Positions 13,629 to 28,800 of a stretch of 64,000 bases of DNA are shown one piece after another. The stretch comes from Sipunculus nudus (lineage: Eukaryota; Annelida; Sipuncula; Golfingiida; Sipunculidae). A program made the position numbers and the translations under genes. The notes below the pieces were generated by a model. The model had not been told where the DNA came from. It did no database searches and saw only the letters and a program-made list of their open reading frames with translations. Numbering within the stretch: position 1 is the first letter of the stretch; each line of letters opens with the position of its first letter. Location: positions 29,076,008 to 29,140,007 of the forward strand of contig CM049313.1 in assembly GCA_026874595.1 (NCBI GenBank), in the 5' to 3' direction.

Positions 13629-16559
13629 CTAAAATACGATATTGATATAAATCTTGAAAAATGGTGTAGTTTTGAATAATGAACTGGTCTGTACAACGCC
13701 CTTCGACGGCAAAATCATATATAAACTATACATCATTGGAAAGCACATTTAAAATTCTATCGATTAAACCCCGTCCGAATAGGTGTACAACGCACCGTTT
13801 TCCGCTACCGCCCACTAAAATACGACATTAATATAAATCTTGAAAAATGGTGTAGTTTTGAATAAAGAACTGGTCTGTACAACACCCTTCGACGGCAAAA
13901 TCATATATAAACTATACATCATTGGAAAGCACATTTAAAATTCTATCAATTCAACCCCGTCCCATTAGGTGTACAATGCACCGTTTTTCCACTACCGCCC
14001 ATTAAATACGACATAAATATGAATCTTCAAAAATGGTGTAGTTTTGAATAAAGAACTGGTCTGTACAACACCCTTTAACGAGAAAATCATATATAAACTA
14101 TACATCATTAGAAAGCACATTTAAAATGCTATCGACTAAACTGCATCCGATCAGGTGTACAAAGCACCGTTTTTCCGCTACCGCCCAATAAAATACGACA
14201 TTAATATGAATCTTGAAAAATGGTGTAGATTTGAATAAAGAACTGGTCTGTACAACACTCTTTAACGGGAACATCATATATAAACTATACACCATTCGAA
14301 AATACATTTAAAATGCTATCGATTAAACCCCGTCCGAATAGGTGAACAACGCACCGTTTTTCCGCTACCGCCCACTAAAATACGACATTAATATAAATCT
14401 TGAAAAATGGTGTAGTTTTGAATAATGAACTGGTCTGTACAACACCCTTCGACGGCAAAATCATATATAAACTATACATCATTGGAAAGCACATTTAAAA
14501 TTCTATCGATAAAACCCCGTCCTATTAGGTGTAGAACGCACCGTTTTTCCGCTACCGCCCAGTAAAATACGACATTCATATAAATCTTGAAAAATGGTGT
14601 AGTTTTGAATAATGAACTGGGGCTGTACAACACCCTTCGACGGCAAAATCAAATATAATCTATACATCATTGGAAAGCATATTTAAAATGCTATCGACTA
14701 AACTGCAGCGTTTTTGCGCTACCGCCCACTAAAATACGACATTGATATAAATCTTGAAAAATGATGTAGTTTAGAATAATGAACTGGTCTGTACAACACC
14801 CTTCGACGGCAAAATCATATATAAACTATACATCATTGGAAAGCACATTTAAAATTCTATCGATAAAACCCCGTCCTATTAGGTGTAGAACGCACCGTTT
14901 TTCCGCTACCGCCCAGTAAAATACGACATTCATATAAATCTTGAAAAATGGTGTAGTTTTGAATAATGAACTGGGGCTGTACAACACCCTTCGACGGCAA
15001 AATCAAATATAATCTATACATCATTGGAAAGCATATTTAAAATGCTATCGACTAAACTGCACCGTTTTTGCGCTACCGCCCACTAAAATACGACATTGAT
15101 ATAAATCTTGAAAAATGATGTAGTTTAGAATAATGAACTGGTCTGTACAACACCCTTCGACGGCAAAATCATATATAAACTATACATCATTGGAAAGCAC
15201 ATTTAAAATGATATCGATTAAACCCCGTCCCATTAGGTGTAGAACGCACCGTTTTTCCGCTACCGCCCACTAAAATACGACATTCATATAAATCTTGAAA
15301 AATGATGTAGTTTTGAATAATGAACTGGTCTGTACAACGCCCTTCCACGGCAAAATCATATATAAACTATACATCATTGGAAAGCACATTTAAAATGCTA
15401 TCGACTAAACTGCATCCGATCAGGTGTACAAAGCACCGTTTTTCCGCTACCGCCCAGTAAAATACGACATTCATATAAATCTTAAAAAATGGTGTAGTTT
15501 TGAATAATGAACTGGTCTGTACAACACCCTTCAACTGCAAAATCATATGTAAACTAGACATCATTCGAAAGCACATTTAATATTCTATCGATTAAACCCC
15601 GTCCGAATAGGTGTACAACTCACCGTTTTTCCGCTACCGCCCACTAAAATACGACATTAATATAAATCTTGAAAAATGGTGTATTTTTTAATAATGAACT
15701 GGGGCTGTACAACACCCTTCTACGGCAAAATCATATATAAACTATACATCATTGGAAAGTAGATTTAAAATGCTATCGATAAAACCCCGTCCCATTAGGT
15801 GTAGAACGCACCGTTTTTCCGCTACCGCCCAGTAAAATACGACATTCATATAAATCTTGAAAAATGGTGTAGTTTTGAATAATGAACTGGGGCTGTACAA
15901 CACCCTTCGACGGCAAAATCAAATATAATCTATACATCATTGGAAAGCATATTTAAAATGCTATCGACTAAACTGCACCGTTTTTGCGCTACCGCCCACT
16001 AAAATACGACATTGATATAAATCTTGAAAAATGATGTAGTTTAGAATAATGAACTGGTCTGTACAACACCCTTCGACGGCAAAATCATATATAAACTATA
16101 CATCATTGGAAAGTAGATTTAAAATGCTATCGATTTAACACCGTCCAATCAAGTGTACAACGCTCCGTTTTTCCGCTACCGCCCACTAAAATACGACATT
16201 AATATAAATCTTGAAAAATGGTGTAGTTTTGAATAATGAACTGGTCTGTACAACACCCTTCAACGGCAAAATCATATATAAACTATACATCATTGGAAAG
16301 CACATTTAAAATGCTATTGATTTAACCCCGTCCGATCAAGTGTACAACGCTCCGTCTTTCCGCTACCGCCCAGTAAAATACGACATTCATATAAATCTTG
16401 AAAAATGGTGTATTTTTGAATAATGAACTGGGGCTGTACAACACCCTTCGACGGCAAAATCAAATATGAATAATACATCATTGGGAAGCATATTTAAAAT
16501 GCTATCGACTAAACTGCATCCGATCAGCTGTACAAAGCACCGTTTTTGCGTTACCGCCT
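12692..16559 (+). repeat. 21-monomer higher-order repeat (3.87 kb), copy A1
   Basis: First of two adjacent copies with a period of 3,867-3,868 bp. The length equals 21 monomers of 187 bp minus three 20-base losses, which fits the three truncated monomers seen inside (near 14,706, 15,059 and 15,976). Ordered landmarks are the CGAAGGGAAAATC monomer, a GGTGCAGTTTTG monomer, the CGCCTAACTGC class, a CCCTTGGACAGC monomer, the short CCGTTTTCCGC monomer, CCACTACCGCCCATTAAATA, GGTGTAGATTTG, two 354-bp dimers, and the CAACTGCAAAATCATATGTA monomer. Boundaries are the points where the two copies start matching. Confidence 0.9.
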
Positions 16560-19500
16560 ACTAAAATACGACATTCATATAAATCTTGAAAAATGGTGTA
16601 GTTTTGAATAATGAACTGGTCTGTACAACACCCTTCGAAGGGAAAATCATATATAAACTATACATCATTGGAAAGCAGATTTTAAATGCTATCGATTTAA
16701 CACCGTCCAATCAAGTGTACAACGCTCCGTTTTTCCGCTACCGCCCACTAAAATACGACATTAATATAAATCTTGAAAAATGGTGTAGTTTTGAATAATG
16801 AACTGGTCTGTACAACACCCTTCAACGGCAAAATCATATATAAACTAGACATCATTGGAAAGCACATTTAAAATTCTATCGATTAAACCCCGTCCGAATA
16901 GGTGTACAACGCACCGTTTTTCCGCTACCGCCCACTAAAATACGACATTAATATAAATCTTGAAAAATGGTGCAGTTTTGAATAATGAACTGGTCTGTAC
17001 AACACCCTTCGACGGCAAAATCATATATAAACTATACATCATTGGAAAGCACATTTAAAATGCTATTGATTTAACCCCGTCCGATCAAGTGAACAACGCT
17101 CCGTCTTTCCGCTACCGCCCAGTAAAATACGACATTCATATAAATCTTGAAAAATGGTGCATTTTTGAATAATGAACTGGGGCTGTACAATACCCTTCGA
17201 CGGCAAAATCAAATATGAATTATACATCATTGGAAAGCATATTTAAAATGCTATCGCCTAACTGCATCCGATCAGCTGTACAAAGCACCGTTTTTGCGTT
17301 ACCGCCTACTAAAATACGACATTAATATAAATCTTGAAAAATGGTGTAGTTTTGAATAATGAACTGGGGCTGTACAACACCCTTGGACAGCAAAATCATA
17401 TATAAACTATACATCATTGAAATACACATTTAAAATGCTATTGATTAAACCCCGTCCAATCAGTTGTACAACGCACCGTTTTTGCGCTACCGCCCACTAA
17501 AATACGATATTGATATAAATCTTGAAAAATGGTGTAGTTTTGAATAATGAACTGGTCTGTACAACGCCCTCGACGGCAAAATCATATATAAACTATACAT
17601 CATTGGAAAGCACATTTAAAATTCTATCGATTAAACCCCGTCCGAATAGGTGTACAACGCACCGTTTTCCGCTACCGCCCACTAAAATACGACATTAATA
17701 TAAATCTTGAAAAATGGTGTAGTTTTGAATAAAGAACTGGTCTGTACAACACCCTTCGACGGCAAAATCATATATAAACTATACATCATTGGAAAGCACA
17801 TTTAAAATTCTATCAATTCAACCCCGTCCCATTAGGTGTACAATGCACCGTTTTTCCACTACCGCCCATTAAATACGACATAAATATGAATCTTCAAAAA
17901 TGGTGTAGTTTTGAATAAAGAACTGGTCTGTACAACACCCTTTAACGAGAAAATCATATATAAACTATACATCATTAGAAAGCACATTTAAAATGCTATC
18001 GACTAAACTGCATCCGATCAGGTGTACAAAGCACCGTTTTTCCGCTACCGCCCAATAAAATACGACATTAATATGAATCTTGAAAAATGGTGTAGATTTG
18101 AATAAAGAACTGGTCTGTACAACACTCTTTAACGGGAACATCATATATAAACTATACACCATTCGAAAATACATTTAAAATGCTATCGATTAAACCCCGT
18201 CCGAATAGGTGAACAACGCACCGTTTTTCCGCTACCGCCCACTAAAATACGACATTAATATAAATCTTGAAAAATGGTGTAGTTTTGAATAATGAACTGG
18301 TCTGTACAACACCCTTCGACGGCAAAATCATATATAAACTATACATCATTGGAAAGCACATTTAAAATTCTATCGATAAAACCCCGTCCTATTAGGTGTA
18401 GAACGCACCGTTTTTCCGCTACCGCCCAGTAAAATACGACATTCATATAAATCTTGAAAAATGGTGTAGTTTTGAATAATGAACTGGGGCTGTACAACAC
18501 CCTTCGACGGCAAAATCAAATATAATCTATACATCATTGGAAAGCATATTTAAAATGCTATCGACTAAACTGCACCGTTTTTGCGCTACCGCCCACTAAA
18601 ATACGACATTGATATAAATCTTGAAAAATGATGTAGTTTAGAATAATGAACTGGTCTGTACAACACCCTTCGACGGCAAAATCATATATAAACTATACAT
18701 CATTGGAAAGCACATTTAAAATTCTATCGATAAAACCCCGTCCTATTAGGTGTAGAACGCACCGTTTTTCCGCTACCGCCCAGTAAAATACGACATTCAT
18801 ATAAATCTTGAAAAATGGTGTAGTTTTGAATAATGAACTGGGGCTGTACAACACCCTTCGACGGCAAAATCAAATATAATCTATACATCATTGGAAAGCA
18901 TATTTAAAATGCTATCGACTAAACTGCACCGTTTTTGCGCTACCGCCCACTAAAATACGACATTGATATAAATCTTGAAAAATGATGTAGTTTAGAATAA
19001 TGAACTGGTCTGTACAACACCCTTCGACGGCAAAATCATATATAAACTATACATCATTGGAAAGCACATTTAAAATGATATCGATTAAACCCCGTCCCAT
19101 TAGGTGTAGAACGCACCGTTTTTCCGCTACCGCCCACTAAAATACGACATTCATATAAATCTTGAAAAATGATGTAGTTTTGAATAATGAACTGGTCTGT
19201 ACAACGCCCTTCCACGGCAAAATCATATATAAACTATACATCATTGGAAAGCACATTTAAAATGCTATCGACTAAACTGCATCCGATCAGGTGTACAAAG
19301 CACCGTTTTTCCGCTACCGCCCAGTAAAATACGACATTCATATAAATCTTGAAAAATGGTGTAGTTTTGAATAATGAACTGGTCTGTACAACACCCTTCA
19401 ACTGCAAAATCATATGTAAACTAGACATCATTCGAAAGCACATTTAATATTCTATCGATTAAACCCCGTCCGAATAGGTGTACAACTCACCGTTTTTCCG

Positions 19501-20426
19501 CTACCGCCCACTAAAATACGACATTAATATAAATCTTGAAAAATGGTGTATTTTTTAATAATGAACTGGGGCTGTACAACACCCTTCTACGGCAAAATCA
19601 TATATAAACTATACATCATTGGAAAGTAGATTTAAAATGCTATCGATAAAACCCCGTCCCATTAGGTGTAGAACGCACCGTTTTTCCGCTACCGCCCAGT
19701 AAAATACGACATTCATATAAATCTTGAAAAATGGTGTAGTTTTGAATAATGAACTGGGGCTGTACAACACCCTTCGACGGCAAAATCAAATATAATCTAT
19801 ACATCATTGGAAAGCATATTTAAAATGCTATCGACTAAACTGCACCGTTTTTGCGCTACCGCCCACTAAAATACGACATTGATATAAATCTTGAAAAATG
19901 ATGTAGTTTAGAATAATGAACTGGTCTGTACAACACCCTTCGACGGCAAAATCATATATAAACTATACATCATTGGAAAGTAGATTTAAAATGCTATCGA
20001 TTTAACACCGTCCAATCAAGTGTACAACGCTCCGTTTTTCCGCTACCGCCCACTAAAATACGACATTAATATAAATCTTGAAAAATGGTGTAGTTTTGAA
20101 TAATGAACTGGTCTGTACAACACCCTTCAACGGCAAAATCATATATAAACTATACATCATTGGAAAGCACATTTAAAATGCTATTGATTTAACCCCGTCC
20201 GATCAAGTGTACAACGCTCCGTCTTTCCGCTACCGCCCAGTAAAATACGACATTCATATAAATCTTGAAAAATGGTGTATTTTTGAATAATGAACTGGGG
20301 CTGTACAACACCCTTCGACGGCAAAATCAAATATGAATAATACATCATTGGGAAGCATATTTAAAATGCTATCGACTAAACTGCATCCGATCAGCTGTAC
20401 AAAGCACCGTTTTTGCGTTACCGCCT
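16560..20426 (+). repeat. 21-monomer higher-order repeat (3.87 kb), copy A2
   Basis: Tandem partner of 12,692-16,559 with the same order of variant monomers; anchors at 12,718/16,586, 14,098/17,965 and 15,367/19,234 are 3,867-3,868 bp apart. Copy-specific changes include one lost T near 17,570 (CGCCCTCGACGG). After 20,426 the array leaves this unit and runs into a distinct tail (CGATCAGGTGAAG and following monomers) that also follows copies B2, 48,320-53,268 and 54,392-58,258. Confidence 0.9.
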
Positions 20427-22420
20427 ACTAAAATACGACATTCATATAAATCTTGAAAAATGGTGTAGTTTTGAATAATGAACTGGTCTGTACAACGCCC
20501 TTCGACGGCAAAATCATATATAAACTATACATCATTGGAAAGCACATTTAAAATTCTATCGATTAAACCCCGTCCGATCAGGTGAAGAACGCACCGTTTT
20601 TCCGCTACCGCCCACTAAAATACGACATTAATATAAATCTTGAAAAATGGTGTAGTTTTGAATAATGAACTGGTCTGTACAACACCCTTCGACGGGAAAA
20701 TCATATATAAACTATACATCATTGGAAAGCACATTTAAAATTCTATCGATTAAACCCCGTCCGAATAGGTGTACAACGCACCGTTTTTCTGCTACCACCC
20801 ACTAAAATACGACATTAATATAAATCTTGAAAAATGGTGTAGTTTAGAATAATGAACTGGTCTGTACAACACTCTTCGACGGCAAAATCATATATAAACT
20901 ATACATCATTGGAAAGCACATGTAAAATGCTATCAATTAAACCCCGTCCGATCAGGATTACAACACACCGTTTTTTCGCTACCGCCCACAAAAATACGAC
21001 ATTAATATGAATCTTGAAAAATGGTGTAGTTTTGAATAAAGAACTGGTCTGTACAACACTCTTTAACGGGAAAATCATATATAAACTTTACATCATTCGA
21101 AAATACATTTAAAATGCTATCGATTAAACCCCGTCCGAATAGGTGAACAACGCACCATTTTTTCCGCTACCGCCCACTAAAATACGACATTAATATAAAT
21201 CTTGAAAAATGGTGTAGTTTTGAATAATGAACTGGTCTGTACAACACCCTTCGACGGCAAAATCATATATAAACTATACATCATTGGAAAGCACATTTAA
21301 AATGCTATTGATTTAACCCCGTCCGATCAAGTGAACAACGCTCCGTCTTTCCGCTACCGCCCAGTAAAATACGACATTCATATAAATCTTGAAAAATGGT
21401 GCATTTTTGAATAATGAACTGGGGCTGTACAATACCCTTCGACGGCAAAATCAAATATGAATTATACATCATTGGAAAGCATATTTAAAATGCTATCGCC
21501 TAACTGCATCCGATCAGCTGTACAAAGCACCGTTTTTGCGTTACCGCCTACTAAAATACGACATTAATATAAATCTTGAAAAATGGTGTAGTTTTGAATA
21601 ATGAACTGGGGCTGTACAACACCCTTCGACGGCAAAATCATATATAAACTATACATCATTGAAATACACATTTAAAATGCTATTGATTAAACCCCGTCCA
21701 ATCAGTTGTACAACGCACCGTTTTTGCGCTACCGCCCATTGAAATACGACATTAATATAAATCTTGAAAAATGGTGCATTTTTGAATAATGAAATGGGGC
21801 TGTACAATACCCTTCGACGGCAAAATCAAATATAAACTATACATCATTGGAAAGCACATTGAAAATACTATCGACTAAACTGCATCCGATCAGGTGTACA
21901 AAGCGCCGTTTTTCCGCTACCGCCCACTAAAATACGACATTAATATAAATCTTGAAAAATGGTGTAGTTTTGAATAATGAACTGGTCTGTACAACACCCT
22001 TGGACGGCAAAATCATATATAAACTATACATCATTGGAAAGCACATTTAAAATGCTATCGACTAAACTGCATCCGATCAGGTGTACAAAGCACCGTTTTT
22101 TCGTTACCGCCCACTAAAATACGACATTAATAGAAATCTTGAAAAATGGTGTAGTTTTGAATAATGAACTGGTCTGTACAACACCCTTCAACGGCAAAAT
22201 CATATATAAACTATACATCATTGGAAAGCACATTGAAAATACTATCGACTAAACTGCATCCGATCAGGTGTACAACGCTCCGTTTTTCCGCTACCGCCCA
22301 CTAAAATACGACATTAATATAAATCTTGAAAAATGGTGTAGTTTTGAATAATGAACTGGTCTGTACAACACCCTTGGACGGCAAAATCATATATAAACTA
22401 TACATCATTGGAAAGCACAT

Positions 22421-25400
22421 GTAAAATGATATCGATTAAACCCCGTCCGACCAGGTGTACAACGCACCGTTTTTGCGTTACCGCCCACTAAAATACGACA
22501 TTCATATAAATCTTGAAAAATGATGTAGTTTTGAATAATGAACTGGTCTGTACAACACCCTTCGACGGCAAAATCATATATTAACTATACATCATTCGAA
22601 AATACAATTAAAATGCTATCGTTTAAACCCCGTCCGATCAGGTGAACAACGCACCGTTTTTCCGCTACCGCCCACTAAAATACGACGTTACTATAAATCT
22701 TGAAAAATGGTGTAGTTTTGAATAATGAACTGGTCTGTACAACACCCTTCGACGGCAAAATCATATATAAACTATACATCATTGGAAAGCACATTTAAAA
22801 TGCTATTGATTTAACCTCGTCCGATCAAATGTACAACGCTCCGTTTTTCCGCTACCGCCCAGTAAAATACGACATTAATATAAATCTTGAAAAATGAAGG
22901 TAGTTTTGAATAATGAACTGGGGCTGTACAACACCCTTCGACGGCAAAATCATATATAAACTATACATCATTGGAAAGCACATGTAAAATGCTATCGATT
23001 AAAGCCCGTCCGATCAGGAGTACAACGCACCGTTTTTCCGCTACTGCCCACTAAAATACGACATTAGTATAAATCTTGAAATATGGTGTAGTTTTGAATA
23101 ATGAATTGGTCTGTACAACACCCTTCGACGGCAAAATCATATATAAACTATACATCATTGGAAAGCATATTTAACATTCTATCGATTTAACCCCGTCCGA
23201 ATAGGTGTAAAACGCACCGTTTTTCCGCTACTGCCCACTAAAATACGACATTCATATAAATCTTGAAATTTGGTGTAGTTTTGAATAATGAACTGGTCTG
23301 TACAACACCTTTCGACGGCAAAGTCATATATAAACTATACATCATTGGAAAGCACATTTAAAATTCTATCGATTAAACCCCGTCCGATCAGGTGTACAAC
23401 GCACCGTTTTTCCGCTACCGCCCAGTAAAATACGACATTAATATAAATCTTGAAAAATGGTGTAGTTTTGAATAATGAACTGGTCTGTACAACACCTTTC
23501 GACGGCAAAATCATATATAAACTATACATCATTGGAAAGCACATTTAAAATGCTATTGATTTAACCCCGTCCGATCAAGTGTACAACGCTCCGTTTTTCC
23601 GCTACCGCCCAGTAAAATACGACATTAATATAAATCTTGAAAAATGGTGTAGTTTTGAATAATGAACTGGGGCTGTTCAACACCCTTCGATGGCAAAATC
23701 AAAAATGAACTATACATCATTGGAAAGCATATTTAAAATGCTATCAACTAAACTGCATCCGATCAGGTGTACAAAGCACCGTTCTTGCGCTACCGCCCAC
23801 TAAAATACGACATTCATATAAATCTTGAAATATGGTGTAGTTTTGAATAATGAATTGGTCTGTACAACACCCTTCGACGGCAAAATCATATATAAACTAT
23901 ACATCATTGGAAAGCACATTTAAAATTCTATCGATTTAACCCCGTCCGAATAGGTGTACAACGCACCGTTTTTCCGCTACTGCCCACTAAAATACGACAT
24001 TCATATAAATCTTGAAATTCGGTGTAGTTTTGAATAATGAACTGGTCTGTACAACGCCCTTCGACGGCAAAATCATATATAAACTATACATCATTGGAAA
24101 GCACATTTAAAATTCTATCGATTAAACCCCGTCCGATCAGGTGTACAACGCACCGTTTTTCCGCTACCGCCCACTAAAATACGACATTCATATAAATCTT
24201 GAAAAATTGTGTAGTTTTGAATAATGAACTGGTCTGTACAACACCTTTCGACGGCAAAATCATATATAAACTATACATCATTGGAAAGCACATTTAAAAT
24301 GCTATTGATTTAACCCCGTCCGATCAAGTGTACAACGCTCCGTTTTTCCGCTACCGCCCAGTAAAATACGACATTAATATAAATCTTGAAAAATGGTGTA
24401 GTTTTGAATAATGAACTGGGGCTGTTCAACACCCTTCGATGGCAAAATCAAAAATGAACTATACATCATTGGAAAGCATATTTAAAATGCTATCGACTTA
24501 ACTGCATCCGATCAGGTGTACAAAGCACCGTTTTTCCGCTACCGCCCACTAAAATACGACATTAATATAAATCTTGAAAAATGGTGTAGTTTTGAATAAT
24601 GAACTGGGGCTGTACAACACCCTTCGACGGCAAAATCATATATAAACTATACATCATTGGAAAGCACATTTAAAATTCTATCGATAAAACCTCGTCCCAT
24701 TAGGTGTAGAACGCACCGTTTTTTCCGCTACCGCCCACTAAAATACGACATAAATATCAATCTTGAAAAATGGTGTAGTTTTGAATAAAGATCTGGTCTG
24801 TACAACACTCTTTAACGGGAAAATCATATATAAACTATTCATCATTCGAAAATAAATTTAAAATGCTATCGATTAAAACCCGTCCGAATAGGTGAACAAC
24901 GCACCGTTTTTCCGCTACCGCCCACTAAAATACGACATTAATATGAATCTTGAAAAATGGTGTAGTTTTGAATAAAGAACTGGTCTGTACAACACCCTTC
25001 AACTGCAAAATCATATGTAAACTAGACATCATTCGAAGGCACATTTAAAATTCTATCGATTAAACCCCGTCCGAATAGGTGTACAACTCACCGTTTTTCC
25101 GCTACCGCCCACTAAAATACGACATTAATATAAATCTTGAAAAATGGTGTAGTTTTGAATAATGAACTGGTCTGTACAACACCCTTCGTCGGCAAAATCA
25201 TATATAAACTATACATCATTGGAAAGCACATTTAAAATTCTATCGATTAAACCCCGTCCGATCAGGTGTACAACGCATCGTTTTTGCGTTACCGCCCACT
25301 AAAATACGACATTCATATAAATCTTGAAAAATGGTGTAGTTTAGAATAATGAACTGGTCTGTACAACACTCTTCGACGGCAAAATCATATATAAACTATA

Positions 25401-25826
25401 CATCATTGGAAAGCACATGTAAAATGATATCGATTAAACCCCGTCCGATCAGGTGTACAACGCATCGTTTTTGCGTTAACGCCCACTAAAATACGACATT
25501 CATATAAATCTTGAAAAATGGTGTAGTTTTGAATAATGAACTGGTCTGTACAACGCCCTTCGACGGCAAAATCATATATAACCTATACATCATTGGAAAG
25601 CACATTTAAAATTCTATCGATTAAACCCCGTCCGATCAGGTAAAGAACACACCGTTTTTCCGCTACCGCCCACTAAAATACGACATTAATATAAATCTTG
25701 AAAAATGGTGTAGTTTTGAATAATGAACTGGTCTGTACAACACCCTTCGACGGCAAAATCATATGTAAACTAGACATCATTCGAAAGCACATTTAAAATT
25801 CTATCCATTAAACCCCGTCCGAATAG
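22421..25826 (+). repeat. Satellite block between the two long copies
   Basis: About 3.4 kb (some 18 monomers) of the same satellite with no long second copy in the window. Monomers here are more varied: CTTGAAATATGGTG, CTTGAAATTTGGTG, AATGAATTGG, GGCTGTTCAACACC, CTTCGATGGC and GCATCGTTTTTGCG variants are largely confined to this block. Its left boundary is the point where the long copies diverge (22,420/48,253). Its right boundary is where copy B begins. Its last monomers (AGGTAAAGAACACACCG near 25,640) resemble those near 745 and 26,573. Confidence 0.9.
23070..24567 (+). repeat. Tetramer (about 749 bp) tandem duplicate
   Basis: Two adjacent copies of a four-monomer unit. Shared rare variants are ATGAATTGGTCTG (23,101 and 23,850), CTTGAAATTTGG against CTTGAAATTCGG (near 23,262 and 24,011), CACCTTTCGACGGC, and GGCTGTTCAACACC with CTTCGATGGC (23,671 and 24,420). 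Spacing is about 749 bp. Ends are approximate. The unit is not seen elsewhere in the window. Confidence 0.82.
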
Positions 25827-28800
25827 GTGTACAACTCACCGTTTTTCCGCTACCGCCCACTAAAATACGACATTAATATAAATCTTGAAAAATGGTGTAG
25901 TTTTGAATAATGAACTGGTCTGTACAACACCCTTCAACGGCAAAATCATATATAAACTAGACATCATTGGAAAGCACATTTAAAATTCTATCGGTTAAAC
26001 CCCGTCCGAATAGGTGTACAACGCACCGTTTTTCCGCTACCGCCCACTAAAATACGACATTAATATAAATCTTGAAAAATGGTGTAGTTTTGAATAATGA
26101 ACTGGTCTGTACAAACCCTTCGACGGCAAAATCATATATAAACTATACATCATTGAAAAGCACATTTAAAATGCTATTGATTTAACCCCGTCCGATCAAG
26201 TGTACAACGCTCCGTTTTTCCGCTACCGCCCAGTAAAATACGACATTCATATAAATCTTGAAAAATGGTGTATTTTTGAATAATGAACTGGGGCTGTACA
26301 ACACCCTTCGACGGCAAAATCAAATATCAATTATACATCATTGGAAAGCATCTTTAAAATGCTATCGCCTAACTGCATCCGATCAGCTGTACAAAGCACT
26401 GTTTTTGCGTTACCGCCTACTAAAATACGACATTCATATAAATCTTGAAAAATGGTGTAGTTTTGAATAATGAACTGGTCTGTACAACGCCCTTCGACGG
26501 CAAAATCATATATAAACTATACATCATTGGAAAGCACATTTAAAATTCTATCGATTAAACCCCGTCCGATCAGGTAAAGAACGCACCGTTTTTCCGCTAC
26601 CGCCCACTAAAATACGACATTAATATAAATCTTGAAAAATGGTGTAGTTTTGAATAATGAACTGGTCTGTACAACACCCTTCGACGGCAAAATCATATGT
26701 AAACTAGACATCATTCGAAAGCACATTTAAAATTCTATCCATTAAACCCCGTCCGAATAGGTGTACAACTCACCGTTTTTCCGCTACCGCCCACTAAAAT
26801 ACGACGTTAATATAAATCTTGAAATTTGGTGTAGTTTTGAATAATGAACTGGTCTGTACAACGCCCTTCGACGGCAAAATCATATGTAAACTAGACATCA
26901 TTCGAAAGCACATTTAAAATTCTATCGATTAAACCCCGTCCGAATAGGTGTACAACCCACCGTTTTTCTGCTACCACCCACTAAAATACGACATTAATAT
27001 AAATCATGAAAAATGGTGTAGTTTTGAATAATGAACTGGTCTGTACAAACCCTTCGACGGCAAAATCATATATAAACTATACATCATTGGAAAGCACATT
27101 TAAAATTCTATCAATTAAACCCCGTCCCATTAGGTGTACAATGCACCGTTTTTCCACTACCGCCCATTAAATACGACATAAATATGAATCTTGAAAAATG
27201 GTGTAGTTTTGAATAAAGAACTGGTCTGTACAACACCCTTTAACGAGAAAATCATATATAAACTATACATCATTGGAAAGCACATTTAAAATGCTATCGA
27301 CTAAACTGCATCCGATCAGGTGTACAAAGCACCGTTTTTCCGCTACCGCCCACTAAAATACGACATTAATATAAATCTTGAAAAATGGTGTAGTTTTGAA
27401 TAATGAACTGGTCTGTACAACACCCTTCAACTGCAAAATCATATGTAAACTAGACATCATTCGAAAGCACATTTAAAATTCTATCGATTAAACCCCGTCC
27501 GAATAGGTGTACAACTCACCGTTTTTCCGCTACCGCCCACTAAAATACGACATTAATATAAATCTTGAAAAATGGTGTAGTTTTGAATAATGAACTGGTC
27601 TGTACAACACCCTTCAACTGCAAAATCATATGTAAACTAGACATCATTCGAAAGCACATTTAAAATTCTATCGATTAAACCCCGTCCGAATAGGTGTACA
27701 ACTCACCGTTTTTCCGCTACCGCTCACTAAAATACGACATTAATATGAATCTTGAAAAATGGTGTAGTTTTGAATAATGAACTGGTCTGTACAACACCCT
27801 TCGACGGCAAAATTATATATGAACTATACATCATTGGAAAGCACATTTAAAATGCTATCGATTTAACCCCGTCCGATCAAGTGTACAACGCTCCGTTTTT
27901 CCGCTACTGCCCAGTAAAATACGACATTCATATAAATCTTGAAAAATGGTGTATTTTTGAATAATGAACTGTGGCTGTACAACACCCTTCGACGGCAAAA
28001 TCAAATATGAATTATACATCATTGGAAAGCATATTTAAAATGCTATCGCCTAACTGCATCCGATCAGCTGTACAAAGCACCGTTTTTGCGTTACCGCCTA
28101 CTAAATCTCGACATTCATATAAATCTTGAAAAATGGTGTAGTTTTGAATAATGAACTGGTCTGTACAACGCCTTTCGACGGCAAAATCATATTTAAACTA
28201 TACATCATTGGAAAGCACATTTAAAATTCTATCGATTAAACCCCGTCCGAACAGGTGAAGTACGCACCGTTTTTCCGCTACCGCCCACTAAAATACGACA
28301 TTAATGTAAATCTTGAAAAATGGTGTAGTTTTGAATAATGAACTGGTCTGTACAAAACCCTTCGACGGCAAAATCATATATAAACTATACATCATTGGAA
28401 AGCACATTTAAAATTCTATCGATTAAACCCCGTCCGAATAGGTGTACAACGCACCGTTTTTCTGCTACCACCCACTAAAATACGACATTTATATAAATCT
28501 TGAAAAATGGTGTAGTTTAGAATAATGAACTGGTCTGTACAACACTCTTCGACGGCAAAATCATATATAAACTATACATCATTGGAAAGCACATTTAAAA
28601 TGCTATCGACTAAACTGCATCCGATCAGGTGTACAAAGCACCGTTTTTCCGCTACCGCCCACTAAAATACGACATTAATATAAATCTTGAAAAATGGTGT
28701 AGTTTTGAATAATGAACTGGTCTGTACAACACCCTTGGACGGCAAAATCATATATAAACTATACATCATTGGAAAGCACATTTAAAATGCTATCGACTAA

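Larger units (their letters stand above)
1..22420 (+). repeat. Long satellite segment, copy A of a 25.8-kb-spaced duplication
   Basis: This segment is repeated at 25,827-48,253, monomer by monomer and variant by variant. The offset is 25,826 at the left end. It becomes 25,827 after a one-base insertion in copy B near 29,810, 25,833 after a six-base CTACCG duplication in copy B near 36,452, and 25,834 after a one-base loss in copy A near 17,570. It returns to 25,833 after about 19,570. Identity stops at 22,420, where copy A reads GCACATGTAAAATGATATCG and copy B continues GCACATTTAAAATGCTATCG. The true left end lies outside the window, so the duplicated unit may be longer. Confidence 0.95.
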
